A stretch of DNA of 64,000 bases from Massilia sp. Se16.2.3 (GCF_014171595.1 NZ_CP050451.1:558001-622000), one strand, 5' to 3'; shown: positions 29,463-39,402, numbered from the stretch's first letter. Made by a program: numbers and translations. The notes: generated by a model not told the origin, from the sequence alone.

Positions 29463-30539
29463 ATGTCACCGATCCCTACCACCATCCTGACGGGCTTTCT
29501 CGGCGCCGGCAAGACCACCCTCCTCAACCGCATCCTGCGCGAGGAACACGGCCTGCGCATCGCCGTCATCGAAAACGAGTTCGGCCAGGAAAACATCGAC
29601 AACGAAATCCTGGTGCAGGACAGCGGCGAGCAGATCGTCGAAATGAACAATGGCTGCATCTGCTGCACCGTGCGCGGCGACCTGATCGTGGCGCTGACGC
29701 ACCTGGCGCAGAAGCGCGCAGCCGGCGAGATCGCTTTCGACCGCGTCGTCATCGAAACGACGGGTCTTGCCAATCCGGGGCCGGTGGCGCAAACCTTCTT
29801 CGTCGACGAGGAAGTGGGCGCCCACTACATGCTCGACGCGGTGGTCACCGTGGTCGACGCCCGTCACGCGATGGACCAGCTCGACCGCCACGAGGAAGCC
29901 CAGCGGCAGGTCGGCTTTGCCGACAAGATCCTGCTGTCGAAGCTGGACCTGGTCGATGCCGCCGCCATTGACGCGTTGAAGGAGCGGCTGGTGCGCATCA
30001 ACCCGCGTGCGCCGATCTCGACTTCCGACTTCGGCCGCGCGCCACTGACCGATGTGCTCGACCTGCGTGGCTTCAACCTGAACGACAAGCTCGAACTCGA
30101 CCCCGACTTCCTGCGCGCGGACGAGCACGATCACGATCACGGCGAGCATGACCATTGCGGCCACGACCACGCGCATGGCGAAGCCTGCGGCCACGACCAC
30201 GCTCACGACCACGCTCACGATCACCATCGCGCCCACCATAGCGACGACATCGCCGCCTTTGTCTATAAAGCGCAGCGGCCGTTCGACCCCGAGCGTCTCG
30301 ATCAATTCCTGGGCAGCATGGTGCAGGCCTTCGGTCCCAGCATGCTGCGCTACAAGGGCGTGCTGTGGATGGACGGGGCGGAACGCAAGGTGGTGTTCCA
30401 GGGCGTGCATCAAATCATGGGCAGCGACCTGGGGGCAAAGTGGGACGCGGCCGAAGCCCGCGGCAGCAAAATGGTCTTTATTGGTAAAAATTTACCAAAA
30501 GACGTATTTATCCGCGGACTGGAACAATGTTTGGTATAA
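29463..30539 (+). CDS. COG0523 (CobW-type) GTPase with His-rich metal-binding stretch
   Basis: A G3E-family GTPase thought to deliver metal, most often zinc, to target enzymes. Walker A is GFLGAGKTT at residues 10-18, and the metal motif CxCC is in NNGCICCTVRGDL near residue 65. Between the GTPase domain and the C-terminal CobW domain is a stretch of about 40 residues (about 220-260) made almost wholly of His, Asp, Glu and Gly with two Cys, evidently a metal store. The C-terminal domain ends in a normal KVVFQGVHQIMG segment. Next downstream is a dksA that lacks most zinc ligands, which supports a role in zinc shortage. I found no clear Zur box. Confidence 0.9.
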   Translation: MSPIPTTILTGFLGAGKTTLLNRILREEHGLRIAVIENEFGQENIDNEILVQDSGEQIVEMNNGCICCTVRGDLIVALTHLAQKRAAGEIAFDRVVIETTGLANPGPVAQTFFVDEEVGAHYMLDAVVTVVDARHAMDQLDRHEEAQRQVGFADKILLSKLDLVDAAAIDALKERLVRINPRAPISTSDFGRAPLTDVLDLRGFNLNDKLELDPDFLRADEHDHDHGEHDHCGHDHAHGEACGHDHAHDHAHDHHRAHHSDDIAAFVYKAQRPFDPERLDQFLGSMVQAFGPSMLRYKGVLWMDGAERKVVFQGVHQIMGSDLGAKWDAAEARGSKMVFIGKNLPKDVFIRGLEQCLV

Positions 30540-30741
30540 ACTATCCCGGTTTCACGGTAGCCACCGCGCCCCACGGGACGCGACAGGTACCGGCGATTGA
30601 CCGCTGTCGGCCCGGCAGCGAGACGGCAGGAAGGCCTGGACCGTCATGGCAGCAGCTGAGGCGCACCCTTGGCATTTGGGTGGTGCGGCTGAGCTAGCTG
30701 ATAAAATGAAAACCTCTGTCGTATCGAAGGTAAGTGAAGTC

Positions 30742-31194
30742 ATGACTAAAACAACGAAATCCAATACCGCCGCGCAGGCCGAAGAACGCCTCCTGACGGA
30801 GGACGAAATTCGGGCGATGGGCGAAGACGACTACATGAACCCGGCCCAGCTCGCGTTCTTCAAGGACCGCCTGCAGCAGCTCGAAAAGGAACTGCTGAAG
30901 AACGCCGGCGAGACCACCGAGCACCTGCGCGAAACCGTGCTCGTTCCCGACCCGGCCGACCGCGCCACCATCGAGGAAGAACACGCCCTCGAGCTGCGCA
31001 CCCGCGACCGCGAGCGCAAGCTGCTGAAAAAAGTGCAGCAATCGCTGGCCGCCATCGAAGCGGGCGACTACGGCTGGTGCGAGGAAACCGGCGAACCGAT
31101 CGGCATTCCGCGCCTGATCGCCCGCCCGACCGCTACCCTGTCGCTGGAAGCCCAGCAGCGCCGCGAGCTGAAGCAGAAGCTGTACGGCGACTGA
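30742..31194 (+). CDS. dksA: RNA polymerase-binding transcription factor DksA (cysteine-poor zinc-finger type)
   Basis: Binds the secondary channel of RNA polymerase and, with ppGpp, lowers rRNA transcription and activates amino-acid genes. The 150-residue chain has the long coiled coil (about 35-105) with tip acidic residues in the DPADRATIEE region, and a C-terminal globular part. E. coli DksA has four zinc cysteines there; here the motif reads GWCEETGEPIG then LSLEAQ, so only one Cys remains. Such versions act without zinc and are common in alpha- and betaproteobacteria. The start ATG at 30742 follows GAAGG; an in-frame ATG at 30706 is the alternative. Next to a COG0523 gene. Confidence 0.9.
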   Translation: MTKTTKSNTAAQAEERLLTEDEIRAMGEDDYMNPAQLAFFKDRLQQLEKELLKNAGETTEHLRETVLVPDPADRATIEEEHALELRTRDRERKLLKKVQQSLAAIEAGDYGWCEETGEPIGIPRLIARPTATLSLEAQQRRELKQKLYGD

Positions 31195-31234
31195 TTCCGC
31201 ACCGGCACATGCCCCGCGGTATCCCGCAAACCAG

Positions 31235-31263
31235 AAAAGCATGCGCGTGACGCATGCTTTTTT
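31235..31263 (+). terminator. Rho-independent terminator of dksA
   Basis: AAAAGCATGCG and CGCATGCTTTTTT form an 11-bp stem with a five-base loop and a T run, about 40 bp after the stop. Confidence 0.9.
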
Positions 31264-31444
31264 GTTGGAGGCAGCCATTCGATTATGCATATGCTCGGCG
31301 AGAAACTTTCCCATGGGATACACTGGCGTCCGCCCGCACAGGCTTTGCGCGGGCGCACGTGTGCGCAGGACGCCGCGGGCGCGTCCGTGCTACCGTCATG
31401 GATGAGCGTCTCGTAGCGACTGCGCCTGAGAAGACGGAAACGAC

Positions 31445-32830
31445 GTGGGCATATTTTCCTTCCTGAAGAAAAAAACCGACGAGCCGGATGCACCGGAGGC
31501 GTCGACACGTCCTGACGAAGCGGAACGCTCGGGCAAATCGTCGCGCCGGCCGAACGAGGCCGAGCGCGAACGCCAGCGCGAAATCGCGCGCGTCACCGCC
31601 GCCAAGATCGATGCGATCGAACTGGCCATGACCACCGACCTGCTCGACGACACTGGCTGGGGCAACACCCGCCGTGCGCCGGCAGCCGCCGCCACCACGC
31701 TCGACGAAGGCGGCGAAACCCTGCTGGTCAGCCCGCACGACCAGCCCGACGCCGCCGCCATGCCGGCCAGCACGCCGCTGGTCGAGGAGAGCGCCATCCT
31801 GTATGCCAACGGCCAGGCAGTTCTTGCTGAACAGATGTTGCGCGACAGTTTGAGCGACCTTGGCCGCAGCGAGCGGCTGCCCCGGTGGATGCTGTTCGAC
31901 CTGTACCAGCTGCAGGGCCGCGAGGCGGACTTCGAGAGCATTGCCATCGACTACGCCAGCCATTTCGAAACCTCGCCGCCGACCTACACCGAGCGGCTGC
32001 CGCGCGCCGCCTCGGGCACGAAAACAGCACAGCGGAGCGGCGCCGCGGCGGCGCCGGGCGTGTCGCAGGTCGCACGCTTCAGCGGCCTGCTCGACGCCGG
32101 CGCCAGCGTACGCCTGCAGGCGCTGCCGGCGGCCGCCGGCGCGCCCGTGCGCCTCGACTTCGGCGCGGTGACCGGCGCCGATGCCGCCGGCTGCGCAGCG
32201 CTGCTGGCCACCCTGCAAAGCCTGCGCGCAGCCAAGCGCGAAGTCGTGCTGGCCGGCGCCGACACCCTGCTCGCGGTATTGCGCCCGATGCTGGCGATCG
32301 GCGAGCGCAGCACTGGCGAAGCGCCCTGGCTGCTGCTGCTCGAACTGTTGCTGCTGCTTGGCCGCGAAAAGGATTTCGAGGAAACGGCGATGGATTATTG
32401 CGTCACCTTCGAAGTCTCGCCGCCCTCGTTCGAAGCGTCGGCGGCGCACACGACCAGCGTGGTACCGACGGCCGCTGGCGATGGTGCCGCGGCTGCGGCC
32501 GCAGGTTCGCCAGCAGGAGCGTCTACCCTTGCCGCCCCCACCGCCGAGCAGCGTTTCGTGCTGCCAGTCGACATCGACGGCGACATCGCCCCTCTGCTGG
32601 CCGCCCTGGAAGCCCATGCCGCGACCGATCCTTCGCAGCCGCTGGTTCTCGACTGCGGGCGCGTGGCACGCATCGGCTTCGGTGCCGCCGGTTCCCTGCA
32701 TGCCGGACTGCGCCGTCTGGCAGTCGACGATCGCCGCATCGAACTGCGCGAACTGAACCACCTGGTCGCGGCGCTGCTGCGCCTGCTGAACTACAACGAC
32801 TGCGCGCGCCTGTACGCGCACAAGTACTAG
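31445..32830 (+). CDS. Uncharacterised protein with two helical-repeat/STAS modules
   Basis: A 461-residue cytoplasmic protein with a GTG start (GTGGGCATATTTTCC). After a basic, charged N-terminus (about 1-60) comes the same module twice. Each has a helical part ending in a near-identical motif, [20 protein letters not shown] near residue 160 and [20 protein letters not shown] near 318, followed by a STAS-like fold ([20 protein letters not shown] near 240; [20 protein letters not shown] near 410). STAS domains occur in anti-sigma-factor antagonists and lipid or nucleotide binding proteins. No Ser phosphorylation site is obvious. It lies between dksA and hslVU on the same strand. Function unknown. 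Confidence 0.78.
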   Translation: MGIFSFLKKKTDEPDAPEASTRPDEAERSGKSSRRPNEAERERQREIARVTAAKIDAIELAMTTDLLDDTGWGNTRRAPAAAATTLDEGGETLLVSPHDQPDAAAMPASTPLVEESAILYANGQAVLAEQMLRDSLSDLGRSERLPRWMLFDLYQLQGREADFESIAIDYASHFETSPPTYTERLPRAASGTKTAQRSGAAAAPGVSQVARFSGLLDAGASVRLQALPAAAGAPVRLDFGAVTGADAAGCAALLATLQSLRAAKREVVLAGADTLLAVLRPMLAIGERSTGEAPWLLLLELLLLLGREKDFEETAMDYCVTFEVSPPSFEASAAHTTSVVPTAAGDGAAAAAAGSPAGASTLAAPTAEQRFVLPVDIDGDIAPLLAALEAHAATDPSQPLVLDCGRVARIGFGAAGSLHAGLRRLAVDDRRIELRELNHLVAALLRLLNYNDCARLYAHKY

Positions 32831-32939
32831 CCAAACTGCACGGTCCCGGCGCGCTCGCCCGGCAACGCCTGGCATACCGCCGGGTAAGGCACCGGCAGCC
32901 GGGCTCGCGCCTGGCGGCGGCGCCCGTAACTCATCCTGT

Positions 32940-32967
32940 CTTGCAATTTCATACAACACCCCCACTT
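32940..32967 (+). promoter_or_regulatory. Candidate sigma32 (heat-shock) promoter of hslVU
   Basis: CTTGCAA, 13 bp, CCCCACTT closely match the sigma32 consensus CTTGAAA / CCCCATnT. It lies 30 bp before the hslV ATG, where a heat-shock promoter is expected. A GC hairpin (CCCCC facing GGGGG) overlaps the -10 and the start. Confidence 0.75.
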
Positions 32968-32996
32968 GCGGGGGGCTAGTTAATCATGAGGCAGAT

Positions 32997-33533
32997 ATGG
33001 AACAATTTCACGGCACCACCATTGTGAGCGTACGCCGCGGCGAGAAGGTCGCCTTGGGCGGAGACGGCCAGGTCACACTGGGCAACGTCGTCATGAAGGG
33101 CTCGGCGCGCAAGGTGCGCAAGCTCTACCAGGGCAAGGTCCTGTGCGGCTTCGCCGGCGCCACCGCCGACGCGTTTACCCTGCTCGACCGCTTCGAGGCG
33201 AAACTGGAAAAACACCAGGGCAACCTGCTGCGTTCCTCGGTGGAGCTGGCCAAGGACTGGCGTACCGACCGCATGCTGCGCAAACTCGAGGCCATGCTGC
33301 TGGTGGCCGACAAGGAAAGCACCCTGATCATCACCGGCAATGGCGACGTGCTCGAGCCCGAGGACGGCATCGGCGCGATCGGCTCGGGCGGCATCTATGC
33401 CCAGTCGGCCGCCAAGGCCTTGCAGGAAAACACGGACCTGCCCCCTGCCGAGGTCGTCAAGAAGGCACTCACCATCGCAGGCGAGCTGTGCATCTACACG
33501 AACCTGTCCCACATCATCGAAACGCTGGACTGA
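32997..33533 (+). CDS. hslV: ATP-dependent protease subunit HslV
   Basis: Proteolytic dodecamer of the HslVU (ClpYQ) complex, related to proteasome beta subunits. The N-terminal nucleophile threonine is in [10 protein letters not shown], exposed after removal of the leader; [14 protein letters not shown] and the [13 protein letters not shown] segment are typical. The 178-residue length is normal. It is directly followed by hslU after 14 bp, and a strong candidate heat-shock promoter lies just upstream. Confidence 0.97.
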   Translation: MEQFHGTTIVSVRRGEKVALGGDGQVTLGNVVMKGSARKVRKLYQGKVLCGFAGATADAFTLLDRFEAKLEKHQGNLLRSSVELAKDWRTDRMLRKLEAMLLVADKESTLIITGNGDVLEPEDGIGAIGSGGIYAQSAAKALQENTDLPPAEVVKKALTIAGELCIYTNLSHIIETLD

Positions 33534-33547
33534 CCGGCGCGCACACC

Positions 33548-34885
33548 ATGAACATGACTCCCCTCGAAATTGTCTCGGAACTGGACAAGCACGTCGTTGG
33601 CCAGGGCAAGGCCAAGCGCGCCGTCGCCATCGCCCTGCGCAACCGCTGGCGCCGCCAGCAGGTGGCCGAACCGCTGCGCCACGAGATCACGCCGAAAAAC
33701 ATCCTCATGATCGGCCCGACCGGTGTCGGCAAGACGGAAATCGCGCGGCGCCTGGCGAAACTCGCCGACGCTCCCTTCATCAAGATCGAGGCGACCAAGT
33801 TCACCGAGGTCGGCTATGTCGGCCGCGATGTCGACACCATCATCCGCGACCTGATCGACATCGGCGTGAAGCAGACGCGCGCGAGCGAAATGAAGAAGGT
33901 GCGCCAGCATGCCGAGGACGCGGCCGAAGACCGCATCATCGACATCCTGGTGCCGCCGGCACGCGACTTCGGCTTCAATGTCAGCGCCGCGGCGGAAGCG
34001 AAAGAAGGCGACAGCACGCGCCAGACCTTCCGCAAGCGCCTGCGCGAAGGTTCGCTCGACGACCGCGAGGTCGAGATCGAAGTGCTTGACGCCCCGCCGC
34101 AGATGGAAATCATGGCCCCGCCCGGCATGGAAGAAATGACGGAACAGATCAAGTCGATGTTCGCCGGCGTCGGCGGCGCGCGCAAGAAGGCGCGCAAGAT
34201 GAAGATCAAGGATGCAATGAAGGTGCTGGCCGAGGAAGAAGCGGCGCGCCTCATCAATGAAGACGAGATGAAGCAGAAGGCGATCCACAACGTCGAGAAC
34301 AACGGCATCGTGTTCCTCGACGAGATCGACAAGATCGCCTCGCGCTCGGAGCACGGCAGCGCCGACGTCTCGCGCGCGGGCGTGCAGCGCGACCTGCTGC
34401 CGCTGGTCGAAGGCACCACCGTAAACACGAAGTACGGCATGATCAAGACCGACCACATCCTGTTCATCGCCTCGGGCGCGTTTCACCTGGCTAAACCGTC
34501 GGACCTGATTCCCGAACTGCAGGGCCGCTTCCCGATCCGGGTCGAGCTCGAGTCGCTGTCGATCGACGATTTCAAACGCATCCTGACCAGTACCGATGCC
34601 TGCCTGACGACGCAGTACGAGGCCCTGCTGGCGACCGAAGACGTGCAGTTGACCTTCTCCGAGGACGGCATCCACCGCCTGGCCGAGATCGCCTTTGCCG
34701 TGAACGAGCGCACCGAGAATATCGGCGCACGGCGCCTCTACACGGTGATGGAAAAGCTGCTCGAAGAGATCTCGTTCACGGCAAGCGATACTCAGGACAA
34801 GGCGATCACGATCGACGGGGCCTATGTCAATGAGCGACTCGACGTGCTGTCGGCGAACGAGGACCTGTCGCGCTACGTGTTGTAA
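33548..34885 (+). CDS. hslU: ATP-dependent protease ATPase subunit HslU
   Basis: AAA+ unfoldase that feeds substrates to HslV. The 445-residue chain has Walker [10 protein letters not shown] near residue 57, the pore motif GYVGRDV near 92, a middle I-domain (about 110-240), Walker B in [10 protein letters not shown], and the conserved C-terminal tail ending DLSRYVL that docks into HslV. The ATG at 33548 is used; a second ATG lies two codons on. It forms a two-gene operon with hslV. A small-protein gene with its own ribosome site follows 30 bp later. Confidence 0.97.
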   Translation: MNMTPLEIVSELDKHVVGQGKAKRAVAIALRNRWRRQQVAEPLRHEITPKNILMIGPTGVGKTEIARRLAKLADAPFIKIEATKFTEVGYVGRDVDTIIRDLIDIGVKQTRASEMKKVRQHAEDAAEDRIIDILVPPARDFGFNVSAAAEAKEGDSTRQTFRKRLREGSLDDREVEIEVLDAPPQMEIMAPPGMEEMTEQIKSMFAGVGGARKKARKMKIKDAMKVLAEEEAARLINEDEMKQKAIHNVENNGIVFLDEIDKIASRSEHGSADVSRAGVQRDLLPLVEGTTVNTKYGMIKTDHILFIASGAFHLAKPSDLIPELQGRFPIRVELESLSIDDFKRILTSTDACLTTQYEALLATEDVQLTFSEDGIHRLAEIAFAVNERTENIGARRLYTVMEKLLEEISFTASDTQDKAITIDGAYVNERLDVLSANEDLSRYVL

Positions 34886-34915
34886 GGCGCGGCCCGGCAT
34901 CCCAAGGAGAAAGGT

Positions 34916-35116
34916 ATGGCAAACAAGGCACTCGCCAGGCAGCAAAAGATGATGCTGCGTGTTCAACCGCCTCAACAGCTGAGTAAACCACGCAACCCGC
35001 TGGCGGCGTTGGCCAAGGCCCGGTCTGCCGGTCCGCACGCCAAGCCGCTTTCGACCGAACGGCAGGCTGCCAAGCGCCAGCTCAAGAAGGCGCCGCTGGT
35101 GCCCGAAGACGACTGA
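34916..35116 (+). CDS. Hypothetical 66-residue basic protein
   Basis: A short ORF with a strong ribosome site (AAGGAG, 6 nt before the ATG) 30 bp after hslU, so it is probably expressed on the hslVU transcript. The product is rich in Lys, Arg, Gln, Ala and Pro (KALARQQKMMLRVQPPQQLS) with an acidic end (VPEDD), no membrane segment and no cysteines; it looks largely disordered. I do not recognise a family. If it is co-induced with hslVU it may be a small stress protein or adaptor, but that is a guess. Confidence 0.6.
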   Translation: MANKALARQQKMMLRVQPPQQLSKPRNPLAALAKARSAGPHAKPLSTERQAAKRQLKKAPLVPEDD

Positions 35117-35227
35117 TCCCACGGGGCGGCCCCGGCCGCCCTTCCCTACCCGGGCAGCAGCACCTTGCCCGTCTCCCCATTCGCCTGTACATTGGCAGCG
35201 CATTGTTGCCACAAGTACAGGAAACCC

Positions 35228-35959
35228 ATGAGCTCGCCCGAGCAGATCATCGACGTGCTGCGCGCCGAACTGCGCGCCGCCAATCTCACCTATAAAACCC
35301 TGGCCGAGCGCATCGACATGAGCGAGTCGAGCGTCAAGCGCCTGTTCGGCCAGAAGGACATGCCGCTGTCGCGCCTGGCACAGATCTGCCAGGCGGCAGG
35401 AATCGCTTTTGACGACGTGTTGCGCCGCGCGGCTGACGTCCGGCCCCAGACCGATGCGTTGACCCTGCCCCAGGAAACATCGCTCGTTGCCAAGCCCCGC
35501 CTGTTGCTGGTGGCGATCTGCTGCCTCGGTTACTGGAGCCTGGAACAGATTGTCGAGACCTATCGCCTGAGCGAAGCCGAGTGCATCGGCTGCCTGGCCG
35601 AGCTCGACCGGCTCGGCGTGATCGAACTGCGTCCGCTGAACCGCTATACGCTGCGCGTGTCGAACGCCTTCCACTGGCTGCCGGACGGACCGGTGCAGCA
35701 TTATTTTCGCGAGCACATCGTGCCCGATTATTTTACCGGCCGCTTCGACGGGCCCGGCGAGACCTTGATGTGTTTGCCGGCGCGGCTGTCGCCGGCCAGC
35801 GCGGCCGAGCTGCAGCAGAAGATCGTCCAGCTCACCGCCGAACTGACGCGCCTGCATCGCCATGACCGGCGCTTGCCGCCCGAAGAGCGCGAGGGCATGA
35901 CCTTGTTGGTGGGATTCCGTTCACGGGAGTTTGCGGCGTTCACGGCCTTGCGCCGCTGA
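35228..35959 (+). CDS. XRE-family helix-turn-helix transcriptional regulator
   Basis: A 243-residue regulator. An N-terminal Cro/CI-type HTH (about residues 18-62: TYKTLAERIDMSESSVKRLF) is followed by a C-terminal region of about 170 residues with no domain I can name (it contains CCLGYWSLEQIVETYRLSEA and HYFREHIVPDYF). The ATG at 35228 begins right before the HTH. The architecture matches a common betaproteobacterial group of stand-alone XRE regulators of unknown target. It converges with the end of the type II secretion operon; no operator was found. Confidence 0.85.
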   Translation: MSSPEQIIDVLRAELRAANLTYKTLAERIDMSESSVKRLFGQKDMPLSRLAQICQAAGIAFDDVLRRAADVRPQTDALTLPQETSLVAKPRLLLVAICCLGYWSLEQIVETYRLSEAECIGCLAELDRLGVIELRPLNRYTLRVSNAFHWLPDGPVQHYFREHIVPDYFTGRFDGPGETLMCLPARLSPASAAELQQKIVQLTAELTRLHRHDRRLPPEEREGMTLLVGFRSREFAAFTALRR

Positions 35960-35989
35960 ACGCCGCCGGCCGCGGCGAGAAGATAAGGC

Positions 35990-36709
35990 TTACTGCGACA
36001 CCGGCTGGTCGCTCACCGGGCTGCCGATCGAACGGGTCGGCGGCGGCATCTGCGGCTGGTTCGGTGGCGGTGGGGCTGCACGTCCGACGGCGGGCCTTCG
36101 GGCGGCGGTTCCCCGGCCTTGCGGCACCACCGGATTGACTTCACCCGGCGGCGGGGCCGGCTGGACGGCGCCGGGCGACGTTTGCGGTTCGGTGGTCGGC
36201 AGCGCGCCGGCCGGCGCCACGGTCGGGCGTCCCATCTGTGGCGGCATCGGCGCCGGCGCGGCGGGCGTGGCCTGCATCGGCATCGCCGCGGCGCCGCCCG
36301 AGAGCGCAATGGCGGGACGGGTATCGGCTACCAGGTCGACGCGGCGCATCACGCCGCCTTCGGACAGCATCACGTAGCGCGGGTGGACTTCGCTGACGCT
36401 GATGCCCGGCGCCAGTTCGCGCCCGACCTTCAGGGCTTTCGGCGGCTGGCCCTCGGCCACCGGGATGGCGACGCTGTCGCGTCCGGCGGCGACAATGCCG
36501 GTCAACTGGTAGTTGCTGGCGACCGCCGTCACCGCCTGGCCGCCGAACAGGGTAGCGGCCGCGTCAGGTGAAGGATCCGGCAGGCTGGCCATCGGCACCG
36601 GCGCCATGTCGTGCTTCTGGTGCGTGTAGAGCTGCATGACCCAGTAGGTGGCCGACACCACCAGGAAGATCATGGCAAGCAGGGTCAAAAGGAGAGGCAA
36701 ACGCTTCAT
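35990..36709 (-). CDS. gspC: Type II secretion system inner-membrane protein GspC
   Basis: Links the inner-membrane platform to the secretin GspD in the periplasm. It has a short cytoplasmic start, one membrane helix (LLTLLAMIFLVVSATYWVMQ) and a homology region (about residues 50-135: AATLFGG, YQLTGIVAAG, PGISVSEVHPRYVMLSEGG). The C-terminal 100 residues are a Pro/Ala-rich, likely disordered tail with no PDZ domain, unlike many GspC proteins; the tail may replace it in substrate or secretin contacts. It is the last gene of the operon, 11 bp after gspF. Confidence 0.85.
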   Translation of the reverse strand: MKRLPLLLTLLAMIFLVVSATYWVMQLYTHQKHDMAPVPMASLPDPSPDAAATLFGGQAVTAVASNYQLTGIVAAGRDSVAIPVAEGQPPKALKVGRELAPGISVSEVHPRYVMLSEGGVMRRVDLVADTRPAIALSGGAAAMPMQATPAAPAPMPPQMGRPTVAPAGALPTTEPQTSPGAVQPAPPPGEVNPVVPQGRGTAARRPAVGRAAPPPPNQPQMPPPTRSIGSPVSDQPVSQ

Positions 36710-36720
36710 CGTGTTCCTTG

Positions 36721-37941
36721 TTAGCGCACCAGCTGGTTGATTTCAATGATCGGCATCAGCACCGCCAGCACGATCAGCAGCACGACCAGGCCCATCGCCA
36801 GGATCAGGACCGGTTCGAGCAGGCCGGCAATGGTCAGCGTGCGCCGCTCGAGGTCGGCCTGCTGGGAATTGGCCGCGCGCTCGAGCATGGCCGGCAGTTC
36901 GCCGGTGATTTCGCCGGCGCGGATCATGTGGACCAGCATCGGCGGGAAATGTTTTTGCGCGGACAGGGCACGCGCCAGGCTGACGCCTTCGCGCACGCTG
37001 CCGGTTGCCTGTTCGACCAGTTCGCGCATGGCGACGTTCGACAGGGTATCGCGGCTGGTGTCGAGCGCGCGCAGGATCGGCACGCCCGAGCCGGTGGTGA
37101 TGGCCAGCGTGCTGGCGAAACGCGCCGTGTTCAGGCTGCGCTCGAACTTGCCGTAGACGGGCGCGTTCAGCAGCCAGGTATGCCAGCGCCGCTTGAGTAC
37201 CGGGTTCTGCAGGGCCCGGCGCCAGGCAAACCAGGCGGCAATCAGGATGGCGCCCAGCAGCAGGCCCCAGTCCTTGAGGAAGTCCGATATGGCCAGCATC
37301 ATGACGGTCAGCAGCGGCAGCTTCTGCTTGGTGTTGGCGAACACCGAAACGATTTGCGGCACCACGTAGGTGAGCAGGAAGATCACGATCGCGAAAGCCA
37401 CCACGGTGACGATCGCCGGATAGGTAAACGCCAGCCGCACTTTCTGCACCAGCGAGTTGCGCCGTTCGATATAGTCCGCCAGGCGCGACAGCACGCGCGC
37501 CAGCTGGCCGATCTGTTCGCCGGACGAGACCAGGCCGCGGTAGATCTGGTCGAAGTCGCGCGGATGGTGCGAGAGCGCGTCGGAGAACGAGATACCGCCC
37601 ATGACTTCCGAGCGGATCGAGGCGATCAGGTCGCGCACATAGGGGCGCTCGGCCTGTTCCAGCAGCGCCGTGAACGCCTGCTCGAGCGGCAGGCCCGCTT
37701 CCAGCAGGCTGGCCAGCTGGCGGGTGAACAGCGCCAGCTCGACTGTCGAGAGGCGCTCGCCGAAGCCGCGCGCGCGGGTGGCGCCGCTGGCGTCGACCTG
37801 GGCGGCAATGGCCTCGACATTGAGCGGCGTGAGGCCCTGCACGCGCAGGTCGGCGCGCGCGGCGCGCGGGCTGTCGGCGTTGACCACGCCCTTGCGCGTG
37901 GCGCCGCCCGTATCGACGGCTTCGTAGCGAAATGCCGGCAC
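36721..37941 (-). CDS. gspF: Type II secretion system inner-membrane platform protein GspF
   Basis: Polytopic platform protein on which the ATPase GspE acts to assemble the pseudopilus. The 406-residue chain begins with GTG (PAFRYEAVDTGG), has two repeats of the T2SSF domain (about 70-195 and 270-400; FTRQLASLLEAGLPLEQAF and FASTLAITTGSGVPILRAL), and three membrane helices, the last at the C-terminus (PVLILAMGLVVLLIVLAVLM). It is intact and lies between gspE and gspC. Confidence 0.94.
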   Translation of the reverse strand: MPAFRYEAVDTGGATRKGVVNADSPRAARADLRVQGLTPLNVEAIAAQVDASGATRARGFGERLSTVELALFTRQLASLLEAGLPLEQAFTALLEQAERPYVRDLIASIRSEVMGGISFSDALSHHPRDFDQIYRGLVSSGEQIGQLARVLSRLADYIERRNSLVQKVRLAFTYPAIVTVVAFAIVIFLLTYVVPQIVSVFANTKQKLPLLTVMMLAISDFLKDWGLLLGAILIAAWFAWRRALQNPVLKRRWHTWLLNAPVYGKFERSLNTARFASTLAITTGSGVPILRALDTSRDTLSNVAMRELVEQATGSVREGVSLARALSAQKHFPPMLVHMIRAGEITGELPAMLERAANSQQADLERRTLTIAGLLEPVLILAMGLVVLLIVLAVLMPIIEINQLVR

Positions 37942-37973
37942 TTAGTGAGTCCTCACTTATTGGTTCCCATCGC

Positions 37974-39395
37974 TCAGTCCTTGGTCACGCGCAAGAGTTC
38001 CGCGCGCGTGGTGGTGCCGTCGAGCAGCCAGCGTTCGCCATCCTCGCGCATGGTCTTCATGCCGCTCTTCTGGGCCGCCTCGCGGATTTCCGCCTCGGAT
38101 GCCTGGTTGTGGATCTGGGCGCGGATGTGTTCGTTTGTTTCGAGCAGCTCGTAGACACCGACGCGGCCGTGGTAGCCGGTATGGCCGCAACGCTCGCAGC
38201 CGACCGCATGCCATTCCTTGCCGTCGCTCTTTTTACATTGCGAGCAGAGTTTGCGCACGAGGCGCTGCGCCATCACACCCAGCAGCGAGGACGACAGCAG
38301 GAAGGGTTCGATCCCCATGTCGAGCAGGCGGGTAACGGCGGCAGCGGCATCGTTGGTGTGCAGGGTCGCCAGCACCAGGTGGCCGGTGAGCGAGGCCTGT
38401 ACGGCGATCTGCGCCGTTTCCAGGTCGCGGATCTCGCCGATCATGATGACGTCCGGATCCTGGCGCAGGATGGCGCGCAGGGCTTTCGCGAAGGTCATGT
38501 CGATACGCGCGTTCACCTGCGTCTGGCCGACGCCGTTCAGGTCGTATTCGATCGGGTCTTCCACCGTCATGATGTTGGTGGTCGAGGCGTTCAGGCGCGA
38601 CAGCGCGGCGTACAGGGTCGTCGTCTTGCCGGAGCCGGTCGGCCCGGTGACGAGCACGATGCCGTGCGGCTGGTTGATCAATTTGTCGAATTGTGGCAGC
38701 AGCGTCGGGGCCATGCCCAGGTGCGACAGGTCGAGGCGCCCGGCTTCCTTGTCGAGCAGACGCAGCACGGCGCGTTCGCCGTGGCCGGTCGGCAAAGTGG
38801 AGACGCGCACGTCGACCGGTTTGCCGCCCACGCGCAGGGTGATGCGGCCATCCTGCGGCAGGCGTTTTTCCGCGATGTCGAGCTGCGACATGATCTTGAT
38901 ACGGGAAATGAGCGAGGCGTGGATGCCCTTCCTCGGGCGCACGATGTCGCGCAGCGCGCCGTCGATGCGGAAACGCACGACCGAGGTTTGCTCGAACGGT
39001 TCGATGTGGATGTCCGAGGCCCCTTCGCGCAGCGACTGCGTGAGCAGGGCGTTGATCATGCGGATCACCGGCGCATCGTCGGAGGATTCGAGCAGGTCTT
39101 CGATGGCCGGCACGTCCTGCAGCAGGCGCGTCAGGTCGAGCTCGGCATCGAATTCGTCGGCGACCTGGTTGGCGTCGCCGCCGGCCGACGCGTAGGCGGC
39201 GGCGATCGCATCGTCGAGCTCGCCGCGGTCGAGGCGGCGCAACTGGATGCGCCCAAAGCGGCGCGACACCTCGGCGATGACCGCCGGCGGCGTTGCGCTG
39301 GAGACCAGCACTTCGACGCTTTGCGCCGGGTCGTCGCCGGCGCGCGCCAGCACCCCATGGTCGCGGGCGAAAGCGTAAGGCAACAGGTTCGTCAT
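37974..39395 (-). CDS. gspE: Type II secretion system ATPase GspE
   Basis: Cytoplasmic hexameric ATPase that powers pseudopilus assembly. The 473-residue chain has an N-terminal GspL-binding domain (about 1-100), the N2 domain with [13 protein letters not shown] and [10 protein letters not shown], Walker [10 protein letters not shown] near residue 252, the Asp box MTVEDPIEY, Walker [10 protein letters not shown], and a C-terminal zinc finger with CSQC and CERC. It is intact. It follows gspD by 7 bp in the same operon. Confidence 0.95.
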   Translation of the reverse strand: MTNLLPYAFARDHGVLARAGDDPAQSVEVLVSSATPPAVIAEVSRRFGRIQLRRLDRGELDDAIAAAYASAGGDANQVADEFDAELDLTRLLQDVPAIEDLLESSDDAPVIRMINALLTQSLREGASDIHIEPFEQTSVVRFRIDGALRDIVRPRKGIHASLISRIKIMSQLDIAEKRLPQDGRITLRVGGKPVDVRVSTLPTGHGERAVLRLLDKEAGRLDLSHLGMAPTLLPQFDKLINQPHGIVLVTGPTGSGKTTTLYAALSRLNASTTNIMTVEDPIEYDLNGVGQTQVNARIDMTFAKALRAILRQDPDVIMIGEIRDLETAQIAVQASLTGHLVLATLHTNDAAAAVTRLLDMGIEPFLLSSSLLGVMAQRLVRKLCSQCKKSDGKEWHAVGCERCGHTGYHGRVGVYELLETNEHIRAQIHNQASEAEIREAAQKSGMKTMREDGERWLLDGTTTRAELLRVTKD

Positions 39396-39402
39396 GGTGT
39401 CG

